Source: JBEBXQ01 sp040391535 (GTDB taxonomy: Bacteria; Bacteroidota; Bacteroidia; Cytophagales; Spirosomataceae). From it: a stretch of 45,121 nucleotides of DNA. Within the stretch, counting starts at the first letter, position 1; the number at the start of each line of letters is the position of its first letter. The DNA lies in the NCBI GenBank assembly GCA_040391535.1, contig JBEBXQ010000023.1, forward strand, positions 1 to 45,121, in the 5' to 3' direction. Shown here piece after piece: positions 17,179 through 25,965 of the stretch. The notes under the pieces were generated by a model. That model was not told the DNA's origin and ran no database searches. It saw only the letters and a program-made list of their open reading frames with translations. The translations under genes were made by a program, and so were the position numbers.

Positions 17179-19041
17179 TTAATCCAGGACAAACTCCTCT
17201 TTCCAGTTATCTCTTTCCTGCCATTCAGGCTGCGCTTTTTTATCAAAAACGTAATTTCCAACTACCAGATAATCCATCTCTGTGCGCATAAAGCAACGGT
17301 ATGCATCATTGGGTGTACAGACGATAGGCTCTCCTCTTACGTTAAAGCTGGTGTTCACAACCACCCCATATCCGGTGAGTTCCCTGAAAGAATCAATCAG
17401 CTGATAATAACGGGGATTGGTTTCCTTATGTACAGTCTGGATTCTGGCCGAATAATCAATATGGGTTATTGACGGTAAATCTGAACGCAGGAAGTACAGC
17501 TTCTCTCTTACATCCATCTGATCATAATTATCAGGTAAAGGATGCCTTCTGCTCTCAGCAACCGGATGCACCAGCAGCATATAAGGTGAAATTCCTTTGT
17601 AATCAAAATACTCTTCCGACTTCTCCGCAAGTACTGAAGGTGCAAAAGGCCGGAAGGATTCCCGGTATTTGATCTTCAGGTTGAGTTTTTTCTGCATCTC
17701 AGCATTCCGGGGGTCACCCAGGATACTTCTTCCGCCCAGCGCTCGCGGTCCGAATTCCATTCTTCCCTGTACCCAACCTACAACGTTTCCATCGGCCAGC
17801 AACCTTGCGACATCGTCGCTTAACGTTTTAAAATTATCATAATAGGTAAATGCTGCCTTATATTTCCTGGCCATAAGATCTACGTCCAGATCTGAGAAAG
17901 TAGGACCCAGGTAAGATCCGCGCATGGCATCCATGCCTTCTGCCGGTTTTCTCTCTTTCCCGAAATAAATATGATAAGCAGCCTGAGCTGCGCCGAGCGC
18001 CCCACCGGCATCACCGGCTGCGGGCTGTATAAAAATCTCTTTGAAAATATTCGCCTTCTGTAACTTTCCGTTAGCAACACAATTCAGGGCCACTCCGCCT
18101 GCAAGGCACAGGTAGTCGGCATTGGTCAGCCTTTTTGCCTCTTTTGCCATCCTGATGACGGCATCTTCCGTTACATGCTGAATAGCTAATCCAAGGTTAC
18201 AATGTACTTGATCCAGACTATCCTCCGGATTCCTCTTTTTAAATCCGAATAACTGCTCCCATTTCGCCTCATTTACCATTTTGAGGCCGGTTGCATAATC
18301 AAAGTATTCCTGATTGAGCCAAACTGACCCGTCTTCCTTCAATTCGATCAGTTCTTTTTCAATAATCTCAACGAAACGGCTTACTTCAGGAGAACCCGGA
18401 TTTCCATAAGGCGCCAGACCCATTAATTTATATTCACCGGAGTTAACCCTGAACCCCAGAAAGTACGTAAATGCTGAATAAAGTAAGCCCAATGAATGCG
18501 GAAACCTCAGTTCTTTCAGAATAGTCAGGTCTTTTCCTTCACCCAGACAGATCGAAGCAGTTGCCCACTCACCTACCCCATCAACGGTGAGAATCGCTGC
18601 TTTTTCAAAGGGTGAAGGATAATAGGCGCTCGCTGCATGGGATAAGTGGTGTTCAGGAAATAACAATTTCACCGGCTTCTTCTTATCATATCCCAGCTTT
18701 ACCAGCTCCTCATTGATCAGCCTTTTCAGGAACATTTTCTCCTTGATCCATACTGGCATCGCAATGATGAAGGAGCGAAGTCCTTTGGGCGCAAATGCAT
18801 AATAGGTTTCCAGAAGGCGCTCAAATTTCAGAAGCGGTTTGTCATAAAAGACAATCGCATCCAGTTCATTGATGGAAACACCTCCATACTCAAGACAGAA
18901 TTTAACGGCATTGTGAGGAAAGCCGGGGTCATGCTTTTTTCTTGTAAATCGTTCTTCCTGTGCAGCAGCAACAATTTCCTGATCAATGGTAAGGGTAGCT
19001 GCCGAATCGTGATAAAATGCTGAAATGCCTAATATTTTCAT
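17179..19041 (-). CDS. NodU/CmcH/SxtI-type O-carbamoyltransferase
   Basis: This cytoplasmic enzyme transfers a carbamoyl group from carbamoyl phosphate, through carbamoyl-adenylate, to a hydroxyl on a sugar or natural product. The 620-residue length is normal for the family. The N-terminal Kae1-like domain has the metal/nucleotide motifs HHLSHAASAYYPSPF and TVDGVGEWAT (near 130-160). The C-terminal YrdC-like domain shows GRMEFGPRALGGRSILGDPR, ESFRPFAPSVL and VNTSFNVRGEPIVC. All key motifs are intact. It is the first gene of a four-gene minus-strand cassette with an SGNH hydrolase, a DUF5989 and an SxtJ protein. No antibiotic or saxitoxin-type biosynthesis genes are nearby, so the acceptor is more likely a glycan or cell-surface molecule (inference). 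Confidence 0.92.
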   Translation of the reverse strand: MKILGISAFYHDSAATLTIDQEIVAAAQEERFTRKKHDPGFPHNAVKFCLEYGGVSINELDAIVFYDKPLLKFERLLETYYAFAPKGLRSFIIAMPVWIKEKMFLKRLINEELVKLGYDKKKPVKLLFPEHHLSHAASAYYPSPFEKAAILTVDGVGEWATASICLGEGKDLTILKELRFPHSLGLLYSAFTYFLGFRVNSGEYKLMGLAPYGNPGSPEVSRFVEIIEKELIELKEDGSVWLNQEYFDYATGLKMVNEAKWEQLFGFKKRNPEDSLDQVHCNLGLAIQHVTEDAVIRMAKEAKRLTNADYLCLAGGVALNCVANGKLQKANIFKEIFIQPAAGDAGGALGAAQAAYHIYFGKERKPAEGMDAMRGSYLGPTFSDLDVDLMARKYKAAFTYYDNFKTLSDDVARLLADGNVVGWVQGRMEFGPRALGGRSILGDPRNAEMQKKLNLKIKYRESFRPFAPSVLAEKSEEYFDYKGISPYMLLVHPVAESRRHPLPDNYDQMDVREKLYFLRSDLPSITHIDYSARIQTVHKETNPRYYQLIDSFRELTGYGVVVNTSFNVRGEPIVCTPNDAYRCFMRTEMDYLVVGNYVFDKKAQPEWQERDNWKEEFVLD

Positions 19042-19195
19042 CCGGATTATGTTGTGGATTTTCCTGTAAATGTATTAAATGTTTACCCTTTCATCAAAAA
19101 AAATGCCTTTCACAACACAAACAATTCCAGTTCATTATTTTACACGACATTTTTAATCGACAATAATTTATCAAACGGTTGATTTTTTTATACGA

Positions 19196-19230
19196 ATAAA
19201 AAAGTGAGCCATTTTTTGATGACTCACTCT
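19196..19230 (-). terminator. Intrinsic terminator downstream of greA
   Basis: On the minus strand AGTGAG and CTCACT (19203-19208 with 19223-19228) form the stem around a 14-nt loop, and TTTTTTATT follows immediately. It ends the greA message 40 nt after the stop codon. Confidence 0.75.
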
Positions 19231-19266
19231 GAATTAGATCTGTTTTTTAATGATTCCCTGCAGGTT

Positions 19267-19740
19267 TTATCTTGAAATTTCAACTACTTCAAACTCCATC
19301 AGGCCTGCGGGAACCTGAATATGTGCCACTTCTCCCACTTTTTTTCCAAGCAGCCCTTTCCCTATAGGTGAGCCTACCGATATTTTCCCTTGCTTCAGAT
19401 CGGCTTCTTCCTCTGAAACCAGTGTATATTTTACAGTTGCCCCGTTTTTCTTGTTTTTAATTTTCACGGAAGACAATACGGATACTTGCGAAGTATCAAT
19501 TGTTGATTCATCAATAACACGGGCATTGGACAAAATAGCTTCAAGTTTAGCAATTTTCATTTCATGAAGCCCCTGAGCATCTTTTGCTGCATCATATTCA
19601 GCATTTTCACTCAGGTCTCCTTTATCTCTTGCTTCTGCTATTTGTTTGGCAATCTCAGTCCGGCCCTTGGTTTTCATTTCATTTAACTCTGCCTTCAACC
19701 TGTTGAGACCTTCTTCGGTATAGTATGATACTTTTGCCAT
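19267..19740 (-). CDS. greA: Transcription elongation factor GreA
   Basis: GreA binds the RNA polymerase secondary channel and stimulates cleavage of backtracked RNA. The ATG at 19738-19740 (MAKVSYYTEEGL) gives 157 residues, the standard family length. An upstream in-frame ATG would add 18 residues of hydrophobic sequence foreign to the family, so I reject it. The N-terminal coiled coil (about 8-75) carries the signature ARDKGDLSENAEYDAAKDAQ with the acidic tip. The C-terminal FKBP-like domain includes VGSPIGKGLLGKKVGEVAHI. A promoter and a terminated leader lie upstream (19800-19953). Confidence 0.97.
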   Translation of the reverse strand: MAKVSYYTEEGLNRLKAELNEMKTKGRTEIAKQIAEARDKGDLSENAEYDAAKDAQGLHEMKIAKLEAILSNARVIDESTIDTSQVSVLSSVKIKNKKNGATVKYTLVSEEEADLKQGKISVGSPIGKGLLGKKVGEVAHIQVPAGLMEFEVVEISR

Positions 19741-19799
19741 AACTGGATAATTAATCCTTAATATAAGGTTTGTTGTTAAATTTAATATAATCAATAGGA

Positions 19800-19828
19800 T
19801 AAAAAAAGAACGGTTCAGCGACCGTTCT
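19800..19828 (-). terminator. Intrinsic terminator 60 nt upstream of the greA start
   Basis: An 8-bp stem (AGAACGGT/ACCGTTCT) with a 6-nt loop is followed on the minus strand by TTTTTTT. It lies between the promoter and greA, so it must be read through or bypassed for greA expression from this promoter. Confidence 0.7.
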
Positions 19829-19915
19829 ACGTGGAGATTTCCATGACGTAGGAGCGCTGTCAGGTTGGTACTTTATTCAATCCGGTTTTTAAAATAAACT
19901 GCATATTACTCAAAT
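19800..19915 (-). ncRNA. Terminated leader or small RNA upstream of greA
   Basis: From the promoter at 19922-19953, transcription would start near 19915. The RNA would carry one hairpin (CTACGT/ACGTAG arms, 19851-19846 with 19832-19827), then the stem AGAACGGT/ACCGTTCT (19828-19821 with 19814-19807), then a run of seven T (19807-19801). The two stems share two bases, as in attenuators. The product would be about 110 nt, either a stand-alone small RNA or a conditional greA leader. The family is not recognised. Confidence 0.5.
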
Positions 19916-19921
19916 GAACGA

Positions 19922-19953
19922 CAAAAATAACAATATTTGTATACTCGAACAAA
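19922..19953 (-). promoter_or_regulatory. Bacteroidota-type promoter for the greA leader
   Basis: On the minus strand TTTG (19953-19950), a 20-nt spacer and TATTTTTG (19929-19922) form a near-perfect match to TTTG-N(19-21)-TAnnTTTG. Confidence 0.7.
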
Positions 19954-19983
19954 TCATAACGAATAAAAGAATATTATAACTTC

Positions 19984-20916
19984 ATGAGTAACAGGCTTCG
20001 TATTATTTTCATGGGAACACCTGAATTTGCTGTTGCAAGTCTTCAGGGCCTGGTTGAATCAGGGTATCAGGTGGTGGCTGTCGTTACCGCTCCCGACAAA
20101 CCTTCAGGCAGAGGATTGAAAATGACGGTGTCTCCCGTAAAAGAATATGCACTGCAGCAGGATATTCCTGTTTTGCAACCTGAAAAACTGAAAAACAAGG
20201 CGTTTCTTGAAGAACTGAAAAGCTTCCGGGCCGATCTGCAGGTAGTCGTAGCATTCCGGATGCTTCCGGAAGCGGTCTGGAATATGCCGGCCTCCGGTAC
20301 CTTCAATCTTCATGCGTCCCTCTTACCGCAATACCGCGGTGCTGCTCCTATTAACTGGGCTGTTATAAATGGTGAGAAGGAAACGGGGGTTACTACTTTT
20401 TTTCTGCAGCATGAGATTGATACAGGTCGTATTATCTTTCAGGAAAAAGAGCCTATCGGCTATGATGACAATGTGGGTATGGTTTATGAACGGCTTATGA
20501 ACACCGGCGCCCGGCTGGTTGTGAAGACAGTAGAGGCTATTCAGGCCGGTAACTTCCCGCAAACCGAACAGGAGGAGAGTACCGCCTTGAAAGCTGCACC
20601 CAAAATTTTCCGTGAAACCTGCAGGATTCACTGGGATCAGCCTGCTGAACAAATCCGTAACCTGATCCGGGGGCTATCTCCCTATCCGGCAGCATGGACG
20701 ACTATCAACGGCAAATCAGCCAAAATATTCGAAGTCTCTGTAACAGGAGAAAACGACGGAACGGCTACGGGTACTATCCTGACCGACAATAAGAAATTTT
20801 TCCATGTCAAAACAGCTGACCGCTGGATTGCCCTCGAAAAAATACAGCTGGAAGGCAAGAAAAAAATGCCTGTTGAAGAATTGCTAAGAGGTTTTAAACC
20901 AGAAACCATCCAATGA
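19984..20916 (+). CDS. fmt: Methionyl-tRNA formyltransferase
   Basis: This enzyme formylates initiator Met-tRNA using 10-formyl-tetrahydrofolate. The 310-residue protein is full length. The N-terminal catalytic domain includes IIFMGTPEFAV at the start, DKPSGRGLKM near 40, and the active-site segment FNLHASLLPQYRGAAPINWAV near 106-126 with the catalytic Asn, His and downstream Asp (HEIDTG). The C-terminal OB-like domain carries LIRGLSPYPAAWT. Its TGA overlaps the ATG of the folate gene folA (ATGA), so the two are translationally coupled. That pairing makes sense because both use the folate pool. Confidence 0.97.
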   Translation: MSNRLRIIFMGTPEFAVASLQGLVESGYQVVAVVTAPDKPSGRGLKMTVSPVKEYALQQDIPVLQPEKLKNKAFLEELKSFRADLQVVVAFRMLPEAVWNMPASGTFNLHASLLPQYRGAAPINWAVINGEKETGVTTFFLQHEIDTGRIIFQEKEPIGYDDNVGMVYERLMNTGARLVVKTVEAIQAGNFPQTEQEESTALKAAPKIFRETCRIHWDQPAEQIRNLIRGLSPYPAAWTTINGKSAKIFEVSVTGENDGTATGTILTDNKKFFHVKTADRWIALEKIQLEGKKKMPVEELLRGFKPETIQ

Positions 20917-21404
20917 TCATTTCTATTATCGTCGCTGCCGGCCTGAACGGTGCGATTGGCTTTAAAAACAGCTTGTTATGGCATTTACCGGATGATTTCA
21001 AGCGATTCAGGCAACTGACAATGGGTAAACCTGTTATTATGGGAAGGAAAACCTTTGAATCCATTGGTAAACCGCTGCCTGGCAGGTTGAATATTGTGAT
21101 TACGGGTAATGAAAATTTCAGTAATGAAGGAATATCAGTTGTAAACTCGGTCTCAAAGGCCTTAGAGCTTGCACGCAGTACAGGAACTGAAGAAGCGTTT
21201 ATTATCGGGGGCGGTATGATATACAATGAAACAATGCCTCTCGTCAACCGTATCTACCTTACATTGGTTAATACATCGCCGGAGGCGGATACCTTTTTTG
21301 AAATACAGGCTCCGGTAAACTGGAAAGAAACATTCCGGGAACATCATCCGTCAGATTCAAGGCATGAATTTGCTTTTGATTTTATAGATTATCAGCGGGT
21401 ATAG
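20913..21404 (+). CDS. folA: Dihydrofolate reductase
   Basis: This enzyme reduces dihydrofolate to tetrahydrofolate with NADPH. The 163 residues cover the whole DHFR fold: IVAAGLNGAIGFKNSLLWHLPDDFKRF at the N-terminus (Met20-loop region and the catalytic acidic Asp in LPDD), GKPVIMGRKTFESIGKPLPGR for the NADPH-binding region, and AFIIGGGMIYNETMP with the conserved GGG turn. It overlaps fmt by 4 nt. The 216 nt that follow contain no gene I can support. Confidence 0.97.
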   Translation: MIISIIVAAGLNGAIGFKNSLLWHLPDDFKRFRQLTMGKPVIMGRKTFESIGKPLPGRLNIVITGNENFSNEGISVVNSVSKALELARSTGTEEAFIIGGGMIYNETMPLVNRIYLTLVNTSPEADTFFEIQAPVNWKETFREHHPSDSRHEFAFDFIDYQRV

Positions 21405-21620
21405 CATTACTGCGCATATCCACTGAAAGCTTTATTAAGACCAGCAAAGATGCTGAATCGCTTTCTGTACAAATATCAGCAGTGCAAAAACACCCTTTCA
21501 TAATAAGGTAGAATAAGAAGCATGAGTACTTATCTTACCGATAGTTTGGATTTTTAACCTTTTAACTTGCTTCTGGCAAGCCACTTCCCGGTATTCAATC
21601 CGGTTTCCGGTTCATAATCT

Positions 21621-22841
21621 ATGCTTAAAACTAAACCAGTAGTTTCTTTTTATCTATTACTATTTATGACTGTTCTTGCAGGAAACGGTTGCCGGGATAC
21701 CCATACCGAAATTTCTTCGGATAAAGGCACCTTCGGCTATGACGTTGATTTTCTCAGACAACACCAGGACCTTATTATTCTTTCCTCTCCCGATAATGAC
21801 AATGCGCGGATCGCTGTTGTAGCCGGATATCAGGGCCGTGTCATGACAAGTACTTCCAATGGTGATCAGGGAATAAGCTATGGCTGGATTAATTATGACC
21901 TCATCAAAGAAAATACTTTCCAGCCGCACATGAATGCTTTCGGTGGTGAAGATCGTTTCTGGCTTTCACCGGAAGGCGGCCAGTACTCCGTATATTTTGA
22001 AAAGGGGAAACCTTTTGACTATGAAAACTGGCAGACACCTTCTGTAATTGATACGGCGGCGTACGACATTATTGAAAAAACGGATTCTTCAGCTACTTTT
22101 CACAAAAATACCTCTCTGACCAATTATACAGGAACCCAGCTTGACTTTGCGATCAAAAGAAATATTACGGTACTGAGTCTGTCAAAAATCAGAAAATTAC
22201 CGGGAATGCCCGACTTGTCAGCGCTGAATATAATAGCCTATGAATCTGTCAATTCCATTACCAATCTGGGTAATGACTGGACTCCGGAAACCGGTATGCT
22301 GGGGATATGGATATTAGGAATGTTCCAACCCACTCCGAAGACCACCATTATTGTTCCGTTTAATAAGGATAAAACCATTAATCCGGAACTGACTGCCGAT
22401 TATTTCGGTGAAATTCCAGCCGAAAGGCTACAAGTTTCCGGAAACGCTGTTTTCCTGAAGGCTGATGGAAATTACCGTTCTAAAATCGGACTGTCACCTG
22501 CTTCAGCTTTGCCATTTGCAGGCAGTTACGATGCAGGGAAAGGGATTCTGACGATTGTGCAGTTTGATCTCGATCCTGAGGCCAATTACCTCAGATCAAC
22601 CTGGCAGCTACATGATAACCCTTACGGCGGAGACGCGCTGAATGCCTATAACGACGGCCCTCTGGAAGATGGTTCTCAGATGGGGCCTTTCTATGAACTG
22701 GAATCCAGTTCTCCCGGAAAACCGCTTAAAAGCAACGAAACCCTTACACATACCCACCGGACTTTCCACTTTGAAGGAGACCCCGAGGCGCTCAGTAAGG
22801 TTTCTGAGTCTTTATTAGGAGTACGTCTTGATCAACTTTAA
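21621..22841 (+). CDS. DUF6786-like lipoprotein, probable sugar-binding/mutarotase-type fold
   Basis: The 406-residue product has a lipoprotein signal (hydrophobic 10-22, then AGNGC with Cys24). The body is beta-rich with motifs such as GGEDRFWLSPEGGQYSVYF (near 110-128) and an LTHTHRTFHFEG segment near the end, which resemble DUF6786 proteins related to aldose-1-epimerase-like beta-sandwiches. No proven activity is known to me. It is located on the cell envelope. The next gene is a large cytochrome/beta-propeller lipoprotein that starts 27 nt later, then an FG-GAP lipoprotein, all in one direction. This suggests a shared role in breakdown or oxidation of a carbohydrate at the periplasmic face (inference). 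Confidence 0.7.
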   Translation: MLKTKPVVSFYLLLFMTVLAGNGCRDTHTEISSDKGTFGYDVDFLRQHQDLIILSSPDNDNARIAVVAGYQGRVMTSTSNGDQGISYGWINYDLIKENTFQPHMNAFGGEDRFWLSPEGGQYSVYFEKGKPFDYENWQTPSVIDTAAYDIIEKTDSSATFHKNTSLTNYTGTQLDFAIKRNITVLSLSKIRKLPGMPDLSALNIIAYESVNSITNLGNDWTPETGMLGIWILGMFQPTPKTTIIVPFNKDKTINPELTADYFGEIPAERLQVSGNAVFLKADGNYRSKIGLSPASALPFAGSYDAGKGILTIVQFDLDPEANYLRSTWQLHDNPYGGDALNAYNDGPLEDGSQMGPFYELESSSPGKPLKSNETLTHTHRTFHFEGDPEALSKVSESLLGVRLDQL

Positions 22842-22868
22842 AACCCCTTTTCTGCCTGATTGTCTGCT

Positions 22869-25800
22869 ATGGGAAAGTCCATTATCAATGCCGGTGTAGT
22901 ATTTACCTGCCTCCTTTTATTGTTATCCCAGGCATGTAACAAAAATCAGCAGAAAATAAATACTGCCCAAAAACAGGAAAGTGCATTCGCTGAACACGTG
23001 CGTACCACTCCATACCAGACTGCCGCACAGGAGCAGCGTAGCTTCAGGCTTCCTCCGGGATTTGAAATTACCCTGTTCGCTTCAGAACCGGATATTTCCA
23101 AACCTATGAACATTGCATTTGATGACCGGGGAAGGCTCTGGGTTACACAATCTGCCGAATATCCGTATGCCGCGGAAACCGGGAAAGGGAAAGACCGTAT
23201 TACCATTCTGGAAGATACAGACGGAGACGGAAAAGCAGATAAGGTCACTCCGTTCAGGGACGATCTGAATATTCCGATAGGGATCCTGCCTGTTCACGAT
23301 GGTGCAATTGCCTATAGCATTCCCAATATTTATTACTTTAAAGAGGACAATAAGAAAGCAGCAGAAGTGCTGTTGGGTGAATTCGGGCATAAGGATACCC
23401 ACGGAATGGTGAACAACTTCATTCGTGGATTTGACGGCTGGATTCATGCCTGCCACGGATTTACCAACACTTCTGTAGTTGCCGGTGCTGATGGTGATAC
23501 GATTTCCATGACTTCCGGAAATACCTTTCGTTTCAGACCGGACGGCGCCAGAGTTGAACAAACCACCTATGGCCGTGTCAATCCGTTTGGCTATGCATTT
23601 GACGAAAAAGGCTTTCTCTACTCTTCTGACTGTCACTCCAAACCTGTTTATCAGCTGATCCCCGGTGCCGGTTATCCGCATTTCGGAAAAAAGGAAACAG
23701 GGATTGGCTTCGCGCCTGAAATGATGGGGTATCAGCTGGGTTCAACTGCTATAGCCGGATTGGTGTATTATACCGGCGGACCTTTTCCTGAAGAATATCA
23801 GCATAATTTCTATACCGGTGACGTGGTAACCTGCCGGGTCGACCGTAACAGTGTCTCTTACGAGGGCACAACACCCGTCGCTAAACGGGAAGCCGACTTT
23901 CTTACCAGCAGTGATCCCTGGTTCAGACCGGTTGATATTAAGCTGGGCCCTGACGGCGCACTGTATATAGCAGACTTTTACAATAAAATTATCGGCCACT
24001 ATGAAGTAGCACTGGATCACCCCGAACGTGACCGTAAAAGCGGCAGAATCTGGCGGATTGCCTATACAGGAGGGAAAAAAATCAAGCCGTCTCCTGCTAC
24101 CGACTGGTCTGAAGCCGGTATCGAAGAACTGTTGGCGGGGCTCAGTCATCCGCAGATTAACACACGCATGAAAGTGGCTGACCGGTTAACCGATGTCTGG
24201 AAAGAGAAAGCTGTTGGTCCTGTAAGAAATATGCTGGAATCAGGCAAAACAAGTGAGGTGGCCAGCGTACAGGGACTCTGGATTCTTAACCGCCTGAATG
24301 CTCTTCCGGCCGATCTGCATCTAAGCACTTTAAACAGCACATCTGACCTGGTCAGAATCCATGCGATCAGGATAGCAGGTGAGCAACCTGTCCTTAATCA
24401 TCCGTTTTACCCGATCATTATTCAGGCGTTGCAGCATCAGAACCCGTTTGTCAGGAGAGTTGCCGCCGAGGTTCTGGGTAAATTCACAAATACGGATAAC
24501 CTAGCTCCGTTGCTGGAATTATACAAACAAACAAGAAATGAAGATTCACATTTAAAATATACCACTTTACTGTCTATAAGGAACAACCTGAATGACAGAA
24601 ATGTCATGAATGAGGTGCTGAGCAAAAAATGGGCCGACGACGATCAGTCGATCCTTTCCAAAGCTTCTCTTGACCTGAATTCTATCGCCGCCGCCACTTA
24701 TATTCTGAATTTTACCCGATACATGAATTTAACTTCAGAACAAAGCATTCCATACTATGAGTACATGGGCCGGACACTACCTCCAACACAGTTAAGTGAA
24801 GCTGCTGCCTTGGCAAAAAACCGCTTTCGCCATAACAATACCTTTCAGTTTGAGGTTTTCAACGCATTGAAAAGAGGAATAATGGAAAACGGAAATCATC
24901 TGCCGCCTGAAATTTTCACCTGGGGTACTACACTGGCAAATGGAATTCTGCTCAACAATTATATAATGGCTGGTAATATTCCGGCAGACGTATCAGAAAA
25001 GGACTTTTCAGAACTTACCGGCGCTATCAGTCTGGCAGGTGAATTTAAAATGCTCTCCACCCAGCCAATGCTATGGAAGTTTTTCGATAGTAAAAATCAT
25101 AGCCTCAAAGTTTCTGCTGCTCAGGCACTCATCAGCATTTCACCTCAATACGCAGCTCAGCTTGCCCCTCACTTTAATGACCCGGACATACCAGGTGCTG
25201 TCAAAGAAAAGCTGGCTCCGGTTCTGGCACAGGTTCCTTCTGCAGATGTCTACAGCGCACTTCAGAAAGGATTGGCAGGAGCCAGCCGAAAACTGCAAAC
25301 GGTGATTGCTACAGTACTTTCAGAGCGGGCAGAAAGTATTCCCTATTTGCTGGAAGCCATCAATAATGAAGAGATCCCCGGCGATATTTTAAACGAAAAT
25401 CAGGTCAGAGACCGGCTCGCTAGCCATGCTACTCCTGAAAATAAAAAAGAAATCGAAAAACTGCTGGCAGGGAACGCAGACGAAAGATCTGAACGAAAAA
25501 AATTGATCGAAGACCGGATCAATGGATTTAATCAGGTCAGGAAGAATCCGGAAGCAGGGAAAGTCATTTTTGAGCAGCAATGTGCTACTTGCCACCAGAT
25601 CAGAGGCGCGGGGGGAAGTATCGGGCCCAATCTGGACGGAATCGGAAACTGGGGTCCTAAAACGCTGACAGAAAAAATCCTGGACCCCAACCGGAATATC
25701 TCGGAGGCTTTCCGCACTTTCAGAATTGTGCTGAAAGACGGAAAACAACTGACCGGGCTCTATCGCCGTACGCAGGGCCAGTCCATGATCTTCGCTGACG

Positions 25801-25946
25801 CGGGTGGCCAGGAGTTCACTGTTCAGAAAGATAACATCAGGGATTACCAGGCAACCTCCTACACTTTAATGCCGGATGCTTTCAGGCATATCATTCCTGA
25901 AAATGAGTATTACAACCTGCTTAGTTACTTATTATCAGTAAAATAA
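22869..25946 (+). CDS. PVC-type heme-binding beta-propeller/HEAT/cytochrome c lipoprotein
   Basis: This very large envelope protein has the lipobox LLSQAC near residue 23, then an NHL/GSDH-like beta-propeller (about 45-400: FRLPPGFEITLFA, PMNIAFDDRGRLWVTQ, DTDGDGKADKVT, VDIKLGPDGALYIADFYN). An all-helical HEAT-type repeat region (about 410-850) follows. A C-terminal cytochrome c domain has CATCH (Cys905-Cys908-His909) and ends in LSYLLSVK. The domain order matches the PVC-type heme-binding CxxCH proteins that are abundant in Planctomycetes and found in some Cytophagales. These are thought to oxidise sugars or other alcohols and pass electrons to the heme. I chose the ATG at 22869 over a TTG three codons upstream. 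It forms a group with the preceding DUF6786 and following FG-GAP lipoproteins. Confidence 0.88.
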   Translation: MGKSIINAGVVFTCLLLLLSQACNKNQQKINTAQKQESAFAEHVRTTPYQTAAQEQRSFRLPPGFEITLFASEPDISKPMNIAFDDRGRLWVTQSAEYPYAAETGKGKDRITILEDTDGDGKADKVTPFRDDLNIPIGILPVHDGAIAYSIPNIYYFKEDNKKAAEVLLGEFGHKDTHGMVNNFIRGFDGWIHACHGFTNTSVVAGADGDTISMTSGNTFRFRPDGARVEQTTYGRVNPFGYAFDEKGFLYSSDCHSKPVYQLIPGAGYPHFGKKETGIGFAPEMMGYQLGSTAIAGLVYYTGGPFPEEYQHNFYTGDVVTCRVDRNSVSYEGTTPVAKREADFLTSSDPWFRPVDIKLGPDGALYIADFYNKIIGHYEVALDHPERDRKSGRIWRIAYTGGKKIKPSPATDWSEAGIEELLAGLSHPQINTRMKVADRLTDVWKEKAVGPVRNMLESGKTSEVASVQGLWILNRLNALPADLHLSTLNSTSDLVRIHAIRIAGEQPVLNHPFYPIIIQALQHQNPFVRRVAAEVLGKFTNTDNLAPLLELYKQTRNEDSHLKYTTLLSIRNNLNDRNVMNEVLSKKWADDDQSILSKASLDLNSIAAATYILNFTRYMNLTSEQSIPYYEYMGRTLPPTQLSEAAALAKNRFRHNNTFQFEVFNALKRGIMENGNHLPPEIFTWGTTLANGILLNNYIMAGNIPADVSEKDFSELTGAISLAGEFKMLSTQPMLWKFFDSKNHSLKVSAAQALISISPQYAAQLAPHFNDPDIPGAVKEKLAPVLAQVPSADVYSALQKGLAGASRKLQTVIATVLSERAESIPYLLEAINNEEIPGDILNENQVRDRLASHATPENKKEIEKLLAGNADERSERKKLIEDRINGFNQVRKNPEAGKVIFEQQCATCHQIRGAGGSIGPNLDGIGNWGPKTLTEKILDPNRNISEAFRTFRIVLKDGKQLTGLYRRTQGQSMIFADAGGQEFTVQKDNIRDYQATSYTLMPDAFRHIIPENEYYNLLSYLLSVK

Positions 25947-25965
25947 TTTTCCAGTTACCATTCCT

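Noticed and set aside
19741..19794. N-terminal 18-residue extension of GreA
   Set aside because: Would add a hydrophobic stretch absent from the family. The internal ATG gives the standard 157 residues.
23082..23681. 199-codon open frame on the minus strand inside the PVC-type cytochrome gene
   Set aside because: The plus-strand frame has clear domains and motifs. The antisense product has no known features.
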